A DNA stretch of 64,000 bases from Buchnera aphidicola str. Bp (Baizongia pistaciae) (GCF_000007725.1 NC_004545.1:186001-250000); one strand, 5' to 3'; positions 1-10,676 are shown, counted from the stretch's first letter. Numbers and translations: made by a program. The notes: a model not told the origin generated them from the letters alone.

Positions 1-323
1 ATTCGAATATTAGAATAAAATTAGCTATAGATATGTTTTGTTATCGTTTGTCAAAATATATTAGTGGATATATGTCTGTTGTAAAAGGAAAATTGCATGG
101 AATTGTTTTTACTGGAGGTATTGGTGAAAATTCTTCTTTAGTTCGTTCTATTGTTATTTCTAAGTTAGCTTTTTTGAATTTTAAATTAAACTCTGATATT
201 AATATGTTGATGAAATCTGGTAAAGAAGGATTTATTAATATTAAAAATACTTTTCCTATATTAGTTATTCCTGCTAATGAAGAATTAATTATAGCAAAAG
301 AATCTTTTTCTGAAATTAATTGA
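1..323 (+). CDS. ackA: Acetate kinase, C-terminal part (truncated by window start)
   Basis: Partial gene whose open frame runs in from the left edge (codons begin at base 3). Acetate kinase interconverts acetate + ATP and acetyl phosphate + ADP in the cytosol, and acts as a pair with Pta. The visible segment carries the family signature FTGGIGENSSLVR, the nucleotide-binding region of the ASKHA fold. It also has the C-terminal VIPANEELIIAKE motif, which matches VIPTNEELVIAQD of the E. coli enzyme. The gene stops 53 bp before pta, the usual ackA-pta order, so the two are probably co-transcribed. Only about the last 106 codons are in the window. Confidence 0.96.
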   Translation, partial: SNIRIKLAIDMFCYRLSKYISGYMSVVKGKLHGIVFTGGIGENSSLVRSIVISKLAFLNFKLNSDINMLMKSGKEGFINIKNTFPILVIPANEELIIAKESFSEIN

Positions 324-376
324 TATTACAAAAACTAATTTAAAGTTTATTGTATTTTTTTGAGGTGTAATAAATA

Positions 377-2524
377 ATGACACGAACAATAATGCTAGTT
401 CCAATAGGGAAAAATATTGGACTAACTACTATTAGCTTAAGTGTAATTTCAGCTATGAAGCGTTGTAAGTTTAATGTCAAATTTTTAAAATCTGCTATTG
501 AGTATTCTAATACTAATTATAATATTGATGATACTTCTTTAATTTTAAAAGATACGCAGTCTTTGTCTTACATTAATCCTTTAATTGTTGATTTCATTAA
601 TCAATTTTCTTTAAAACAAATTAAGCAACGAATTGTAGATTATATTTTATCGAAAGTATATGCAAAAAAAGAAAAATATGACATTTTTTTAATAGAAGGT
701 TTTGATACTAAATCTCATACTTATGTATTATCTAATGACATTAATTATTATATTTCTAAGAGTATAAATGTAGAAATAGTTTTTGTTTGTGCTGTAGATA
801 GATCTAGTCAATTAGATATTAACAATATTGTTTATATTATAAATAATGTTTTTAAAAAAAATAAAAATATAAATATACGAGGTGTGATTATAAATGAATT
901 ATGTCAAAAAGTACGCAATGATTATGGAAATGTTAATTTGTTCGATATGTTTAAAAGTTCAGTTAAAAAAATAAATTTTGGTGATGTCAAATATGATTTT
1001 TTATTTCAAAAAAATGGAATTGAAGTTTTAGGTTGTGTTCCATGGATTCATAAATTAATGGAACCATCAGTAAAAATTTTGTGTGATAAATATTTGGGAG
1101 CTAATATAATTTATGATCGATGCATGAATTCTCAGTATATCAAAACTTTTATTATTTATGATACGAACGAAGATATAAAAAATGCAAAAAAATTTCATCG
1201 TTCTTTGTTAATTATTCCTGCTATATCTAATGATAAAATAAAAGAAATATGTGTTCAAATAAACAAAAATAAAATTTTGATTAGTGCTATTTTATTAACA
1301 AATTTTTTAAATGTTCATGATAAGTGTACAGATTTTATTGATCAACTTAAAATAGCTAATTGTACTATTTGTTCTACACCCAACGATGTTTTTACGGTAG
1401 TGTCGTTATTACATAAATTTAATTTTAAATTAGATAACAAAAATTATCAGCTAAACATAATTGAAAATGATATGTCCAGACATATTAATTTGGATTGGAT
1501 TAGATCATTGAAACATTCATATCAATATAATAGTATATGTTTGCCTTCATTGTTTATATATAATTTAAAGCATTTAGCGAAAAAATTTATGAAAAATATC
1601 CTTCTTCCAGAAGGATGTGAACTTAGAATAATAAAAGCGGCTTCTATTTGTTCGAAGAATGATATAGCGTATTGTACATTATTAGGCAATCCTAAAAAAA
1701 TTAAAAACATAGCTGAGTCTAATAATATTGTTTTAAATTCTAATATAGAGATTATAGATCCAAAATTAATTAGAAAAAATTATGTTGAGCGTTTATGTCA
1801 TCTTCGCAGACATCATGGAATAACTTTAGCTCATGCTAATGAATTAGTTAAAGATAATTCTATTTTGTCTACGTTAATATTAGAATCTAAAAAAGTAGAT
1901 GGCTTAGTTTCTGGATCTATTGGTACGACTTCTAGTATTATTCTTCCTGCATTACAATTAATTAAAACGTCTCCGGGTTCTTCTTTAATATCTTCTGTAT
2001 TTTTTATGTTATTGTCAGATTATGTAACACTATATGCTGATTGTGCTGTAAACATTAATCCTGATGCTACACAATTAGCAGAAATTGCAATTCAATCTTC
2101 AAATACTGCACGATTGTTTGGAATATTTCCTAAAGTTGCGATGTTATCTTATGCAACTGGTTGTTCTGGTTTTGGAGATACTGTAGATAAAGTTAAAGAG
2201 GCTACAAGAATTGTTCAAGAACGTTCTCCAAATTTAATTGTTGATGGACCAATTCAATATGATGCAGCAATCAATCGAAGCGTAGCAAAATTAAAATGTC
2301 CACATTCTTTGGTAGCAGGAAATGCAACTGTGTTTATTTTTCCTGACTTAAATTCTGGAAATATAACTTATAAAGCTGTTCAACGTTCAGCTAATATTTT
2401 GTCAATAGGACCTATTCTTCAGGGAATTAATCAACCTGTTAATGATTTATCGAGAGGATCTTCAGTTCAAGACATAGTATATACTATTGCAGTCACAGTA
2501 TTACAGTCTAGTTTATCTCACTAA
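377..2524 (+). CDS. pta: Phosphate acetyltransferase
   Basis: Converts acetyl-CoA + phosphate to acetyl phosphate + CoA; partner of AckA in the cytosol. At 715 residues it has the long enterobacterial form (E. coli 714): an N-terminal dethiobiotin-synthetase-like P-loop domain (degenerate loop near residues 8-16), a middle DRTGG-type domain, and a catalytic PTA_PTB domain from about residue 400. The C-terminal part is well conserved ([28 protein letters not shown]). A GAGGTG ribosome site at 362-367 lies 9 bases before the ATG. Oddity: the catalytic-domain stretch that reads GAVHTTANTIRPPLQ in E. coli is here [16 protein letters not shown] conserved His becomes Gly516 and a conserved Arg becomes Leu523. 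Identity is certain; full activity is less so. Confidence 0.97.
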
Positions 2525-2614
2525 AAATATAACAATTTAAAAAATGGTAGTATTTGTTTAAATAAATATAGCATAAACTTGTTAATAACATATCAATTTT
2601 AATATTTTTATGTT

Positions 2615-2878
2615 TTAAATTTTAATTAGAATGCTCCCACTAATTGTACAGCAGCATGGAAAAATGTCTTTTGGCTTACAAGATGCTAATGGAAATATGT
2701 TTTTGTAATAAACATGACCTTTTAATAGTTTAATTCTACATGACCCGCAATAACCTTGTTTACATTGAGAGTCTAAGATAATATCATTTTTTTCTAATAT
2801 AGATATTAAAGTAATGTTTTGTGGTTTATAGTAAATAACTTTATTATTATTTAATATAATGATTTTTGAATTTATCAT
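2615..2878 (-). CDS. yfaE: 2Fe-2S ferredoxin YfaE, maintenance of ribonucleotide reductase
   Basis: Small plant-type [2Fe-2S] ferredoxin of 87 residues. Its four cluster ligands are in the standard spacing Cys39-x4-Cys44-x2-Cys47 ... Cys77 (DSQCKQGYCGSC motif). In E. coli YfaE delivers electrons that restore the diferric-tyrosyl radical cofactor of NrdB. It begins directly after the nrdB stop codon with no spacer, as in the nrdA-nrdB-yfaE order of enterobacteria, so it should be translated from the same message. Two extra cysteines (75, 76) adjoin the last ligand. Confidence 0.95.
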   Translation of the reverse strand: MINSKIIILNNNKVIYYKPQNITLISILEKNDIILDSQCKQGYCGSCRIKLLKGHVYYKNIFPLASCKPKDIFPCCCTISGSILIKI

Positions 2879-4009
2879 TTATAATTTAAATTTTTCAAAA
2901 TCGGAATCATTAATTTCTGAGTTAATTTGTCCAATTAAATATGAACTTACAGATATTTCTTGAGGAGCGACTTGGACGTTGTCTGATATCAACCATGAAT
3001 TGATCCATGGAATAGGGTTAGATAAAATTTTAAAAGGTGATGGTAAACCTATTGCTTTCATGCGAATATTGGTAATATATTCGATATATTGTGACAAAAT
3101 TTCTTGATTCAAACCTAACATTGATCCATTTTGAAATAAATATTTTGCCCATATTTTTTCTTGATCGGATACTCGAATAAATAAGTGATAACATTCTTCA
3201 TAACATTCTTTTGAGATGTCTGACATTCCTTCATTATTTTTATCGTTGTGTAAGATATTTAAAATATGTTGAGTGCTTGTTAAATGTAATGCTTCATCTC
3301 GTGCAATTAAACGAATTATTTTTGCATTTCCTTCCATTTTTTCTCTTTCTGCAAATGCAAAAGAACAAGCAAAACTCACGTAAAATCTAATTGCTTCTAA
3401 TGCATTAACGCTAATTAAACAGAGATATAATTTCTTTTTGAGCTCGTGAAGGTCGATTTTTATTTTTTTACCGTTAATGGTATGTTTTCCTTCTCCAAAC
3501 AAATGCCAATAACTAGTTAATTCTATTAGATCATCGTAATATTTTGCAATGTCTTTGGCTCGATTTGCTATATTTTTATTGTCAATAATGTCATCAAAGA
3601 TCAAAGATGGAGTATTTATAATGTTTCGAATAATATGGGTATATGATCTAGAATGAATGGTTTCTGAAAATGACCATGTTTCTATCCATGTTTCTAATTC
3701 TGGTAAAGAAACAATTGGTAATAGTGCAATGTTTGGACTCCTTCCTTGAATAGAATCTAACAATGTTTGATATTTTAAATTACTAACAAAAATATGTTTT
3801 TCATGTTGCGGAAGGTTTTGAAAATCTATATAGTCTCGTGATAAATCTACTTCTTCTGGTCTCCAAAAAAAAGATAGTTGTTTTTCAATTAACTTTTCAA
3901 AAATTTCATATTTTTGTTGGTCATATCTTGAAATATTAACAGATTGTCCAAAAAACATTGGTTCATATAATTGATTGTTTTTATTTTTTGAAAAAGTGGT
4001 ATAAGTCAT
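2879..4009 (-). CDS. nrdB: Ribonucleoside-diphosphate reductase 1 beta subunit (class Ia)
   Basis: R2 subunit of aerobic class Ia ribonucleotide reductase. It houses the diiron centre and the stable tyrosyl radical needed for dNTP synthesis. The protein is 376 residues, the same as E. coli. The radical tyrosine lies in [11 protein letters not shown] (Tyr123 counting Met). Iron-binding acidic/His residues are visible in SETIHSRS and [13 protein letters not shown]. The extreme C-terminus SDFEKFKL keeps the acidic/hydrophobic tail that docks onto NrdA. An AAGGA ribosome site precedes the ATG. It is 64 bp downstream of nrdA and abuts yfaE. Confidence 0.98.
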   Translation of the reverse strand: MTYTTFSKNKNNQLYEPMFFGQSVNISRYDQQKYEIFEKLIEKQLSFFWRPEEVDLSRDYIDFQNLPQHEKHIFVSNLKYQTLLDSIQGRSPNIALLPIVSLPELETWIETWSFSETIHSRSYTHIIRNIINTPSLIFDDIIDNKNIANRAKDIAKYYDDLIELTSYWHLFGEGKHTINGKKIKIDLHELKKKLYLCLISVNALEAIRFYVSFACSFAFAEREKMEGNAKIIRLIARDEALHLTSTQHILNILHNDKNNEGMSDISKECYEECYHLFIRVSDQEKIWAKYLFQNGSMLGLNQEILSQYIEYITNIRMKAIGLPSPFKILSNPIPWINSWLISDNVQVAPQEISVSSYLIGQINSEINDSDFEKFKL

Positions 4010-4073
4010 TATATATTTCCTTAGTTTTTATGATGTAAAAGTTATGTATTTTAGTAATGTTTCAAAAAAGAAT

Positions 4074-6359
4074 TTATATTTTGCATGCTCCATGATTACA
4101 ATTTTCGTTTTTAGAAAATTGTATGTCTTCTGTTTGATGATCTGAAGCACCATCACGAGTATTTTGATAGTATAATGTTTTTAAGCCTAACTTATAAGCT
4201 GTTAGTAAATCTAATATTAGTTGTTGCATTGGGATTTTATTATTAGGAAATAGTTTTGGATCGTAGTTTGTATTGGCAGAAATAGATTGATCAACAAACT
4301 TTTGCATAATGCTAGCTAATTGTAGATATCCTGTATTATTTGGAATATTCCATAATAATTCATAGTTATTTTTTAATCTTTTGTATTCTGGTACTACTTG
4401 TCGTAACATACCATCTTTTGATGCTTTTATGCTTATTAGTCCTCTTGGAGGTTCTATACCATTAGTAGCGTTAGAAATTTGTGATGATGTTTCTGATGGC
4501 ATTAATGCTGATAATGTTGAATTTCTTAATCCATATTTTTTGATTTTTTTTCTGAGTAATTCCCAATCTAAATGTAAAGGTTCATTGCATATTTCGTCGA
4601 CATTTTTTTTATAAGTATCAATTGGTAAGATCCCTTTATAATAATTTGTATGACTAAACCAATGACAAGCTCCCTTTTCTTGAGCTAATACACATGATGC
4701 ATTAAGTAAATGATATTGAATTGCTTCGAATGTTCTATGTGTTAAGTTGTTTGCACTTCCATCTGAATATCGAACTCCATTTTTAGCTAAATAATAAGCA
4801 AAATTTATAACGCCAATACCTAATGTTCGTCGTGATAACGCAGATTTTTTGGCACTTAAAATTGGATATTCTTGATAATCTAATACTGAATCTAATGCTC
4901 TAACAATTAGGTTTGACAATTTAGATAAATCATTAAGGTTATTTAGTGATCCTAAATTTATTGCAGATAAAGTACAAAGCGATATTTCTCCATTTTTATC
5001 GTGAACATCTTGTAGTGCTTTTGTAGGTAATGTAATTTCTAAACATAGGTTAGATTGACGTATAGGTGCAATTTTAGGATTAAATGCGCTATGAGAATTA
5101 CAGTGATCAACATTTTGTATATATATTCTTCCGGTAGAAGTTCTTTCTTGCATCATTAAAGAAAATAGGTATGATGCTTTTACTTTTTTTTTTCGAATAG
5201 TTTTATCATTTTCGTATTTAATATATAAACGTTCAAATTTTTCTTGATTGTTGAAGAAAGAATCATATAAGTTAGGTACATCTGATGGACTAAATAAAGT
5301 GATATGTTCTCCCAGTATTAAACGTTGATACATTAATTTGTTAAGTTGTACGCTATAATCCATGTGTCGCACACGATTTTCTTCTATTCCTCTATTATTT
5401 TTAAGTACTAATAAACTTTCTATTTCAAAATGCCAAATAGGGTAAAATATTGTTGCAGCACCACCTCTTACGCCACCTTGAGAGCATGATTTTACAGCAC
5501 TTTGAAAATGTTTATAGAATGGTATACATCCTGTATGTAGTGTATCTCCATTCCTAATTGGACTTCCTAATGCTCTAATTCTTCCTGCATTAATACCTAT
5601 TCCTGCACGTTGAGATACGTATTTTACAATTGCACTTGTAGTAGCATTAATAGAATTTAAATTATCTTCTGATTCAATTAATACACATGAACTGAATTGA
5701 CGTGTTGGAGTTCTTAAACCAGCCATAATTGGGGTAGGTAAGGAAATTTTAAATGTAGAAATAGCATCATAGAAATTTTTTATGTATTTCATTCTAGTTT
5801 CATTAGGGTATTTAGAAAATAAACATGCAGATATAAGAATGTATAAAAATTGTGCGCTTTCATAAATTTTTTTAGTAACTCTATTTTGTATTAAATATTT
5901 TCCTTCTAATTGTTTTACTGCAGCATATGAAAAATTCATGTCACGTCGATGCTTAATGAATGAATTCATTATTAAAAAATCTTGTTTAGGATAATCATTT
6001 AGCAAGTGTTGGTCATATTTTTCTAATTTTATCATGTTTTTAACATGGTCGTATAGATTTGGTGGATTAAATTGTCCAAATGCTTTTTTTCTAAGATGAA
6101 ATATAGTTAATCTAGCTGCCATGTATTGATAATCTGGTGAATTTTCTGAAATTAAATCTGCTGCAGCTTTAATAATTGTTTCATGTATAATAGTAGTTTT
6201 AATATTATTGTAGAATTGTATTCTAGATTTTAATGCTACTTGAGATATAGAAATATTTTCTAGTCCTTTTGCTGCCCAATTTAACACTCGATGAATTTTA
6301 TCTAAGTTTATTAGTTCTATTTTTCCATTGCGTTTTGTAACAAATAGCATTTGATTCAT
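4074..6359 (-). CDS. nrdA: Ribonucleoside-diphosphate reductase 1 alpha subunit (class Ia)
   Basis: Catalytic R1 subunit reducing NDPs to dNDPs; 761 residues, identical in length to E. coli. An N-terminal ATP-cone domain covers about the first 90 residues. The catalytic cysteines are in place: Cys225 (FSSCVLIES), the cysteines of SNLCLEITLP and LCTLSAINLG, and the C-terminal redox pair Cys754/Cys759 in NCNHGACKI. First gene of an nrdA-nrdB-yfaE operon. Two sequences resembling NrdR boxes lie 130-175 bases upstream. The coding strand contains an A10 run (5184-5193) that leaves the frame intact. Confidence 0.98.
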   Translation of the reverse strand: MNQMLFVTKRNGKIELINLDKIHRVLNWAAKGLENISISQVALKSRIQFYNNIKTTIIHETIIKAAADLISENSPDYQYMAARLTIFHLRKKAFGQFNPPNLYDHVKNMIKLEKYDQHLLNDYPKQDFLIMNSFIKHRRDMNFSYAAVKQLEGKYLIQNRVTKKIYESAQFLYILISACLFSKYPNETRMKYIKNFYDAISTFKISLPTPIMAGLRTPTRQFSSCVLIESEDNLNSINATTSAIVKYVSQRAGIGINAGRIRALGSPIRNGDTLHTGCIPFYKHFQSAVKSCSQGGVRGGAATIFYPIWHFEIESLLVLKNNRGIEENRVRHMDYSVQLNKLMYQRLILGEHITLFSPSDVPNLYDSFFNNQEKFERLYIKYENDKTIRKKKVKASYLFSLMMQERTSTGRIYIQNVDHCNSHSAFNPKIAPIRQSNLCLEITLPTKALQDVHDKNGEISLCTLSAINLGSLNNLNDLSKLSNLIVRALDSVLDYQEYPILSAKKSALSRRTLGIGVINFAYYLAKNGVRYSDGSANNLTHRTFEAIQYHLLNASCVLAQEKGACHWFSHTNYYKGILPIDTYKKNVDEICNEPLHLDWELLRKKIKKYGLRNSTLSALMPSETSSQISNATNGIEPPRGLISIKASKDGMLRQVVPEYKRLKNNYELLWNIPNNTGYLQLASIMQKFVDQSISANTNYDPKLFPNNKIPMQQLILDLLTAYKLGLKTLYYQNTRDGASDHQTEDIQFSKNENCNHGACKI

Positions 6360-6488
6360 ATCATTTTTTTACCTAATTTAAGATGAAGATAATAAATATA
6401 TTTATTATTTATATTTATGGTAGAAATATTAAATTTTTTTAAAAGATTTTATTGTTGCATAAGTATTTGAATATTTAAGATGAATAAT

Positions 6489-6534
6489 ATACTAAATATA
6501 GTTTAAATTATAAAATAAAGAATATATATTTTGT
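6489..6534 (-). promoter_or_regulatory. Candidate tandem NrdR-box-like sites upstream of nrdA
   Basis: Two 16-base stretches (6489-6504, core CTAAATATAG, and 6519-6534, core TATATATT flanked by AGA and TTGT) each match 13 of 16 positions of the remembered NrdR box ACACWATATATWGTGT. They start 30 bp apart, close to the three-helical-turn spacing of paired NrdR boxes. They lie upstream of the one ribonucleotide reductase operon in the window. The consensus is itself A/T-rich, so chance matches in this spacer are quite possible. A binding role requires an nrdR gene elsewhere in the genome. Confidence 0.25.
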
Positions 6535-6633
6535 AATATTAACGAAAGATTTAGTAGAGAAATTTTTTTTGCTTGTTATATTTTTTTAATAATTATATTA
6601 ACTCATAAGTGTTTTAAAATTAGTGGATAACAT

Positions 6634-9177
6634 TTATACGCTGTTTAGATGTAATGCGTTTGCTTTTTGTAATGCGACAACTTTTTCTTTTTTTGAAGTT
6701 CGGATAATGATAACACCTTGCGTATTTCGTCCTAATATTCCTATTTCTAAAACTCTTGTTCTGACTAATGTCCCTGCATTAGTAATTATAATAATTTGAT
6801 CTTGATTTACAACTTGCATTGTTCCAATCACAATGCCATTTTTTTTAGTAATTTTCATAGCAATAGTTCCTTGAGTAGCTCTGGATTTTATTGGAAACTC
6901 ATGAATTTCAGTTCGTTTACCATATCCATGTTCTGTAATAAGTAATATATTTCCATGTTTTTTCGGGACTACTAAGGACACTACTTTATCTGATTTTTTT
7001 ATTTTAATACCTTGGACGCCTATAGCAGTTCTTCCAGTTTTTCTAACTAGTATTTCAGAAAAATGAACAGCTTTTCCTTGCGCAGTAAATAACATAATAG
7101 TATTATTGCCATTAGTCAATGATACTCCAATTAATTCGTCATCTGCTTTTAAATTAATAGCAATTATACCTTTTGTTCTTGGTTTTTTAAATTCGTATAA
7201 ACTTGTTTTTTTGACCATTCCTTTAGAAGTTGCCATAAATATATTTATACTGTCTTTATATTCTGAAATGGGTAATATTGCAGTTATTCTTTCGTTTGAA
7301 CTTAAAGGTAATAAATTTACGATTGGGCGCCCGCGAGCGTGTCTACTAGCTTCAGGTAATTGGTATACTTTCATCCAATATAAGATTCCTTTGCTAGAGA
7401 AACAGAGAATTATATCATGTGTATTAGCTACTAATAAGTTTTCTATAAAGTCTTCTTCTTTTGTTTTTACTGCTAATTTTCCCTTTCCTCCTCTTTTTTG
7501 TGCTTCATAGCTAGACAATAGTTGATATTTTACATATCCTGAATATGACAATGTAATAACTACATTTTCTTTATTTATTAAATCAGATGTATTAATATCA
7601 GAGTAATTTACGTTTATTTTAGTGCGTCGTTTGTCACCAAAGTTATCACGAATCTTGATTAGTTCATCTTTCATAATTTTAGTTAAAATATTATTATTTT
7701 TTAATATATTTTCTAAATTATTTGATGTTTTAAAAAGTTGTTTGTATTCAGAAATTAATTTTTTATGTTCTAAATGAGTTAATTTTTGCAGACGTAACTC
7801 TAAAATTGCTTGAATTTGTTCTGGAGTTAAGAAAAATTTTTGTGTATCTATTGGACGTAATTTTTTATCATATGGTGTTAAAGAATGTGCATTTTTTTTT
7901 AGGATTTGTGTGTATTGTGCATGTTTTGAATACCAATGATATGTTTTTAATTTATTTTTAGCTTCTTCTAATGTGGAAGATTTTTTAATTAAATTTATGA
8001 TAAGATCTATATTATCTAAAGATATAATTAATCCTTCCAAAATATGTATTTTTTTTCTTATTTTGTTAAGTTCAAACAAACTACGGCGCATTATTATTTT
8101 TCGCCTGTGATTTATAAAGGCATTTAAAATTTCTTTTAAAGTCATTACTTTTGGTTGACCGTGAATCAAAGCTACCATATTAATACCAAACGATATTTCT
8201 AATTGTGTTAAAGAATATAATTGATTAAGAATTATTTCTGCTTTTGTCTCTTTTTTAATTTCAATAACGATTCTCATTCCTTCTTTATCTGATTCATCTC
8301 GTAACGTAGTAATGCCTTCTATTTTTTTTTCTTTTACTAAATTAGCTATTCCTTTAATAACTCGTGCTTTATTCACTTGATATGGTAATTCATATATAAT
8401 TATTGATTTTTTTTTTGTTTTTTTTTGGATTTCTATGATACTTTTAGCACGAATATAAATTTTACCTTTTCCTGTTTTATATGCTTTTTCTATTCCCCTT
8501 TTACCATTTATTAATCCAGCTGTAGGGAAATCTGGACCAGGAATATGTTCCATAAGTTTTTTTAAAGTAATGTTTTGATCGTCAATAAACGCTAAACATC
8601 CATTAATTACTTCTTTAATATTATGAGGAGGTATATTAGTTGCCATTCCTACTGCAATACCAGAAGATCCATTAATAAGTAAATTTGGGATTTTAGCTGG
8701 TAGTACTTCGGGAATTTTTTCTGTTCCATCATAATTTGAAAAAAAAGATACTGTGTTTTTATCTAGATCATTCAGCAATTCGTATGCAATTTTAGACATT
8801 CTTATTTCGGTATATCTCATTGCTGCTGCTGAATCTCCATCTATTGAACCAAAGTTTCCTTGCCCGTCAATTAATACATATCTTAGTGAAAATGGTTGTG
8901 CCATTCTAACTATTGCGTCATATACTGCTGTATCGCCATGTGGGTGATATTTTCCAATAACATCGCCTACTATCCTGGCTGATTTTTTATATGTTTTATT
9001 CCAATCATTATTTAGTACTTTCATCGCAAAAAGTATTCTCCTGTGAACTGGTTTTAAACCATCTCGTACATCAGGTAAAGCGCGACCAATAATAACCGAC
9101 ATAGCATAATCTAAATATGAATTTTTTAATTCATCTTCAATATCAATTTTAATAATTTCCTTGGCAACTTCTTTCAT
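6634..9177 (-). CDS. gyrA: DNA gyrase subunit A
   Basis: A subunit of the ATP-dependent type IIA topoisomerase that introduces negative supercoils. It is 847 residues against 875 in E. coli, shortened mainly at the C-terminal tail. The catalytic Tyr122 is in MRYTE, preceded by the conserved [15 protein letters not shown]. The GyrA-box that defines wrapping gyrases is present as QKRGGKG, so this is gyrase rather than ParC. Residue 83 in the quinolone-pocket motif [10 protein letters not shown] is Thr where E. coli has Ser. The coding strand has adjacent A9 and A10 runs (8407-8426) encoding a Lys-rich loop, a possible slippage site. Confidence 0.98.
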   Translation of the reverse strand: MKEVAKEIIKIDIEDELKNSYLDYAMSVIIGRALPDVRDGLKPVHRRILFAMKVLNNDWNKTYKKSARIVGDVIGKYHPHGDTAVYDAIVRMAQPFSLRYVLIDGQGNFGSIDGDSAAAMRYTEIRMSKIAYELLNDLDKNTVSFFSNYDGTEKIPEVLPAKIPNLLINGSSGIAVGMATNIPPHNIKEVINGCLAFIDDQNITLKKLMEHIPGPDFPTAGLINGKRGIEKAYKTGKGKIYIRAKSIIEIQKKTKKKSIIIYELPYQVNKARVIKGIANLVKEKKIEGITTLRDESDKEGMRIVIEIKKETKAEIILNQLYSLTQLEISFGINMVALIHGQPKVMTLKEILNAFINHRRKIIMRRSLFELNKIRKKIHILEGLIISLDNIDLIINLIKKSSTLEEAKNKLKTYHWYSKHAQYTQILKKNAHSLTPYDKKLRPIDTQKFFLTPEQIQAILELRLQKLTHLEHKKLISEYKQLFKTSNNLENILKNNNILTKIMKDELIKIRDNFGDKRRTKINVNYSDINTSDLINKENVVITLSYSGYVKYQLLSSYEAQKRGGKGKLAVKTKEEDFIENLLVANTHDIILCFSSKGILYWMKVYQLPEASRHARGRPIVNLLPLSSNERITAILPISEYKDSINIFMATSKGMVKKTSLYEFKKPRTKGIIAINLKADDELIGVSLTNGNNTIMLFTAQGKAVHFSEILVRKTGRTAIGVQGIKIKKSDKVVSLVVPKKHGNILLITEHGYGKRTEIHEFPIKSRATQGTIAMKITKKNGIVIGTMQVVNQDQIIIITNAGTLVRTRVLEIGILGRNTQGVIIIRTSKKEKVVALQKANALHLNSV

Positions 9178-9717
9178 AACATTAATTTCTCTAGGATTCT
9201 TGAATTTAAAAATAGTACTATCATACTATAATAAAATGAAGTTTATTATAAAGAAAACATTATTTTTAAAATGTCGTTAATGATTTTAATATTTGAAGAC
9301 AAATTATGGAATGGTAAACATTTTGTAAATAAAATTTAATTTTAATACTTCAATTGCATTATGTTGTCATGAAAAAATAATATTATAACAATTTTGAAAG
9401 TTACAATATTATTAATATACACCATGTTAGCGTGTTAGAATTTTTGCTTTTGTATTTTTCGTTTTAGATTCACAGTATAATAAAATAGTTAAACATGAAT
9501 TTTATGGATTTACAAAAACGTTGTGTTAGATTTTTTTATAATGTATGATTATTCATTACATTAATTTTAAAAATAAAATTTAATAGCATCTTTAGTAAAA
9601 TATATTCGTGTTCTTGATACATATTTTAGTTGACATAGTAAAAATTTTAATTAATTAGCGCGTGGCATAAATAATAAGCATTAATAAGTTTATTTTGTAT
9701 AAAATGAGGTATTCATT
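9178..9717. other. 540-bp spacer between divergent gyrA and the DUF2076 gene
   Basis: A/T-rich, with no open frame or RNA gene that I can recognise. In E. coli ubiG is the divergent neighbour of gyrA; I see no convincing remnant of it. A perfect TTGACA hexamer at 9630-9635 could be the -35 element for the gene starting at 9718, but no good -10 hexamer sits at the right distance. The spacer must hold promoters for both flanking genes. Confidence 0.5.
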
Positions 9718-10557
9718 ATGAATAATGAAGAACAAAAGTTGATAGAAAACTTATTTTCACGACTGTATAAAGCTGAATCTGATTTTCCTAATCGAGATAA
9801 AAATGCTGAACAGTTAATAAATGATTTATTACGTAAGCAACCAAGTTCATCATATTATATGACACAAACGATTTTAGTACAAGAAATGATAATTGAGAAA
9901 TTAAATGCAAAAATTCTTGAATTAGAAAAGAATTTATCTATGAATGAGAAACAAACTAAACATGGTTCTTTTGGTTTTTTATCGGGTTTATTTAAATCTA
10001 AGAAAAAAGAAATAGATGCATGTAATCAAGGTAATAAAGCAGGTAATCATAAGGATGATATTTCAAAACGTCCTATAATGGATTGTTTAAATAATAATGT
10101 AGGAAAAACAACATCGGTTTTAGGAAGGGAAACTATTTATAATACTTCTAATAATTCTATGTCAGGATTTCTTAGTGGGTCTTTGCAAACTGCTGCAGGT
10201 GTAGCTGGTGGTATGGTAATGGCTAATTTATTAATGAATTTATTTCAGCACAAAAGACCTGAAGAAGAAATGATTGATCAAATTAGTCACAATCCTACAC
10301 CTGTTAGTGCTGATTCTGATGACCTTGTTAATAATAATATGAACAATGATAAACATGATGTTGCAAGTTCGGATTATATAAATGACGAACATGAATATGG
10401 AGAACATGTTAAAAACGATCACCAACTTCATGATTCTCCATTATGTTCAGATGTTTCAGATAGCACTAGTAATAATAATTATGATGAAAGTCTTAATTTT
10501 AGTAATGACAATAATAATAGTAGTTTTAATGATTTTGATGATGACAATTTTATATAA
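9718..10557 (+). CDS. DUF2076-family protein of unknown function
   Basis: 279 residues. Residues 1-75 match the conserved N-terminal pattern I associate with DUF2076 (COG3416): helical, with NLFSRLYKAE, an RDKNAEQLINDLL segment and a QTILVQE motif, then a likely short coiled coil (57-75). A glycine/phenylalanine-rich GSFGFLSGLFKSKKK block (83-97) follows. A Gly/Ala-rich hydrophobic segment (about 148-176, LQTAAGVAGGMVMANLLMNLF) resembles the second conserved block of the family. The last 100 residues are strongly acidic and rich in Asn, Asp and Ser, and look disordered. There is no signal peptide. An ATGAGG-type ribosome site precedes the ATG. Function is unknown; its survival in a reduced genome suggests it matters. 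Family assignment is by pattern recognition only. Confidence 0.8.
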   Translation: MNNEEQKLIENLFSRLYKAESDFPNRDKNAEQLINDLLRKQPSSSYYMTQTILVQEMIIEKLNAKILELEKNLSMNEKQTKHGSFGFLSGLFKSKKKEIDACNQGNKAGNHKDDISKRPIMDCLNNNVGKTTSVLGRETIYNTSNNSMSGFLSGSLQTAAGVAGGMVMANLLMNLFQHKRPEEEMIDQISHNPTPVSADSDDLVNNNMNNDKHDVASSDYINDEHEYGEHVKNDHQLHDSPLCSDVSDSTSNNNYDESLNFSNDNNNSSFNDFDDDNFI

Positions 10558-10627
10558 ATAAAGTACAATTGCACAATTTTTAAATTATAAATCCTTAATA
10601 TATTTTAAGTTATTATTCATATTTTTG

Positions 10628-10676
10628 ACCATAAAACCAGCAATCAAAAATTTTACTTATGCTGGTTTGTCATGGT
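10628..10676. terminator. Hairpin between convergent genes, probable terminator
   Basis: AAACCAGCA (10634-10642) pairs perfectly with TGCTGGTTT (10660-10668), a 9-bp stem. It is extended after a small internal loop by ACCAT/ATGGT (10628-10632 with 10672-10676). A short T run follows on the + strand. It sits between the convergent DUF2076 gene and the peroxiredoxin gene and could end both transcripts. The 17-base loop is long for an intrinsic terminator. Confidence 0.6.

Noticed and set aside
6622-6630. Sequence one mismatch away from a DnaA box, next to the gyrA stop
   Set aside because: A single isolated near-match; no cluster, no origin-type structure, and origin genes are absent from the window.
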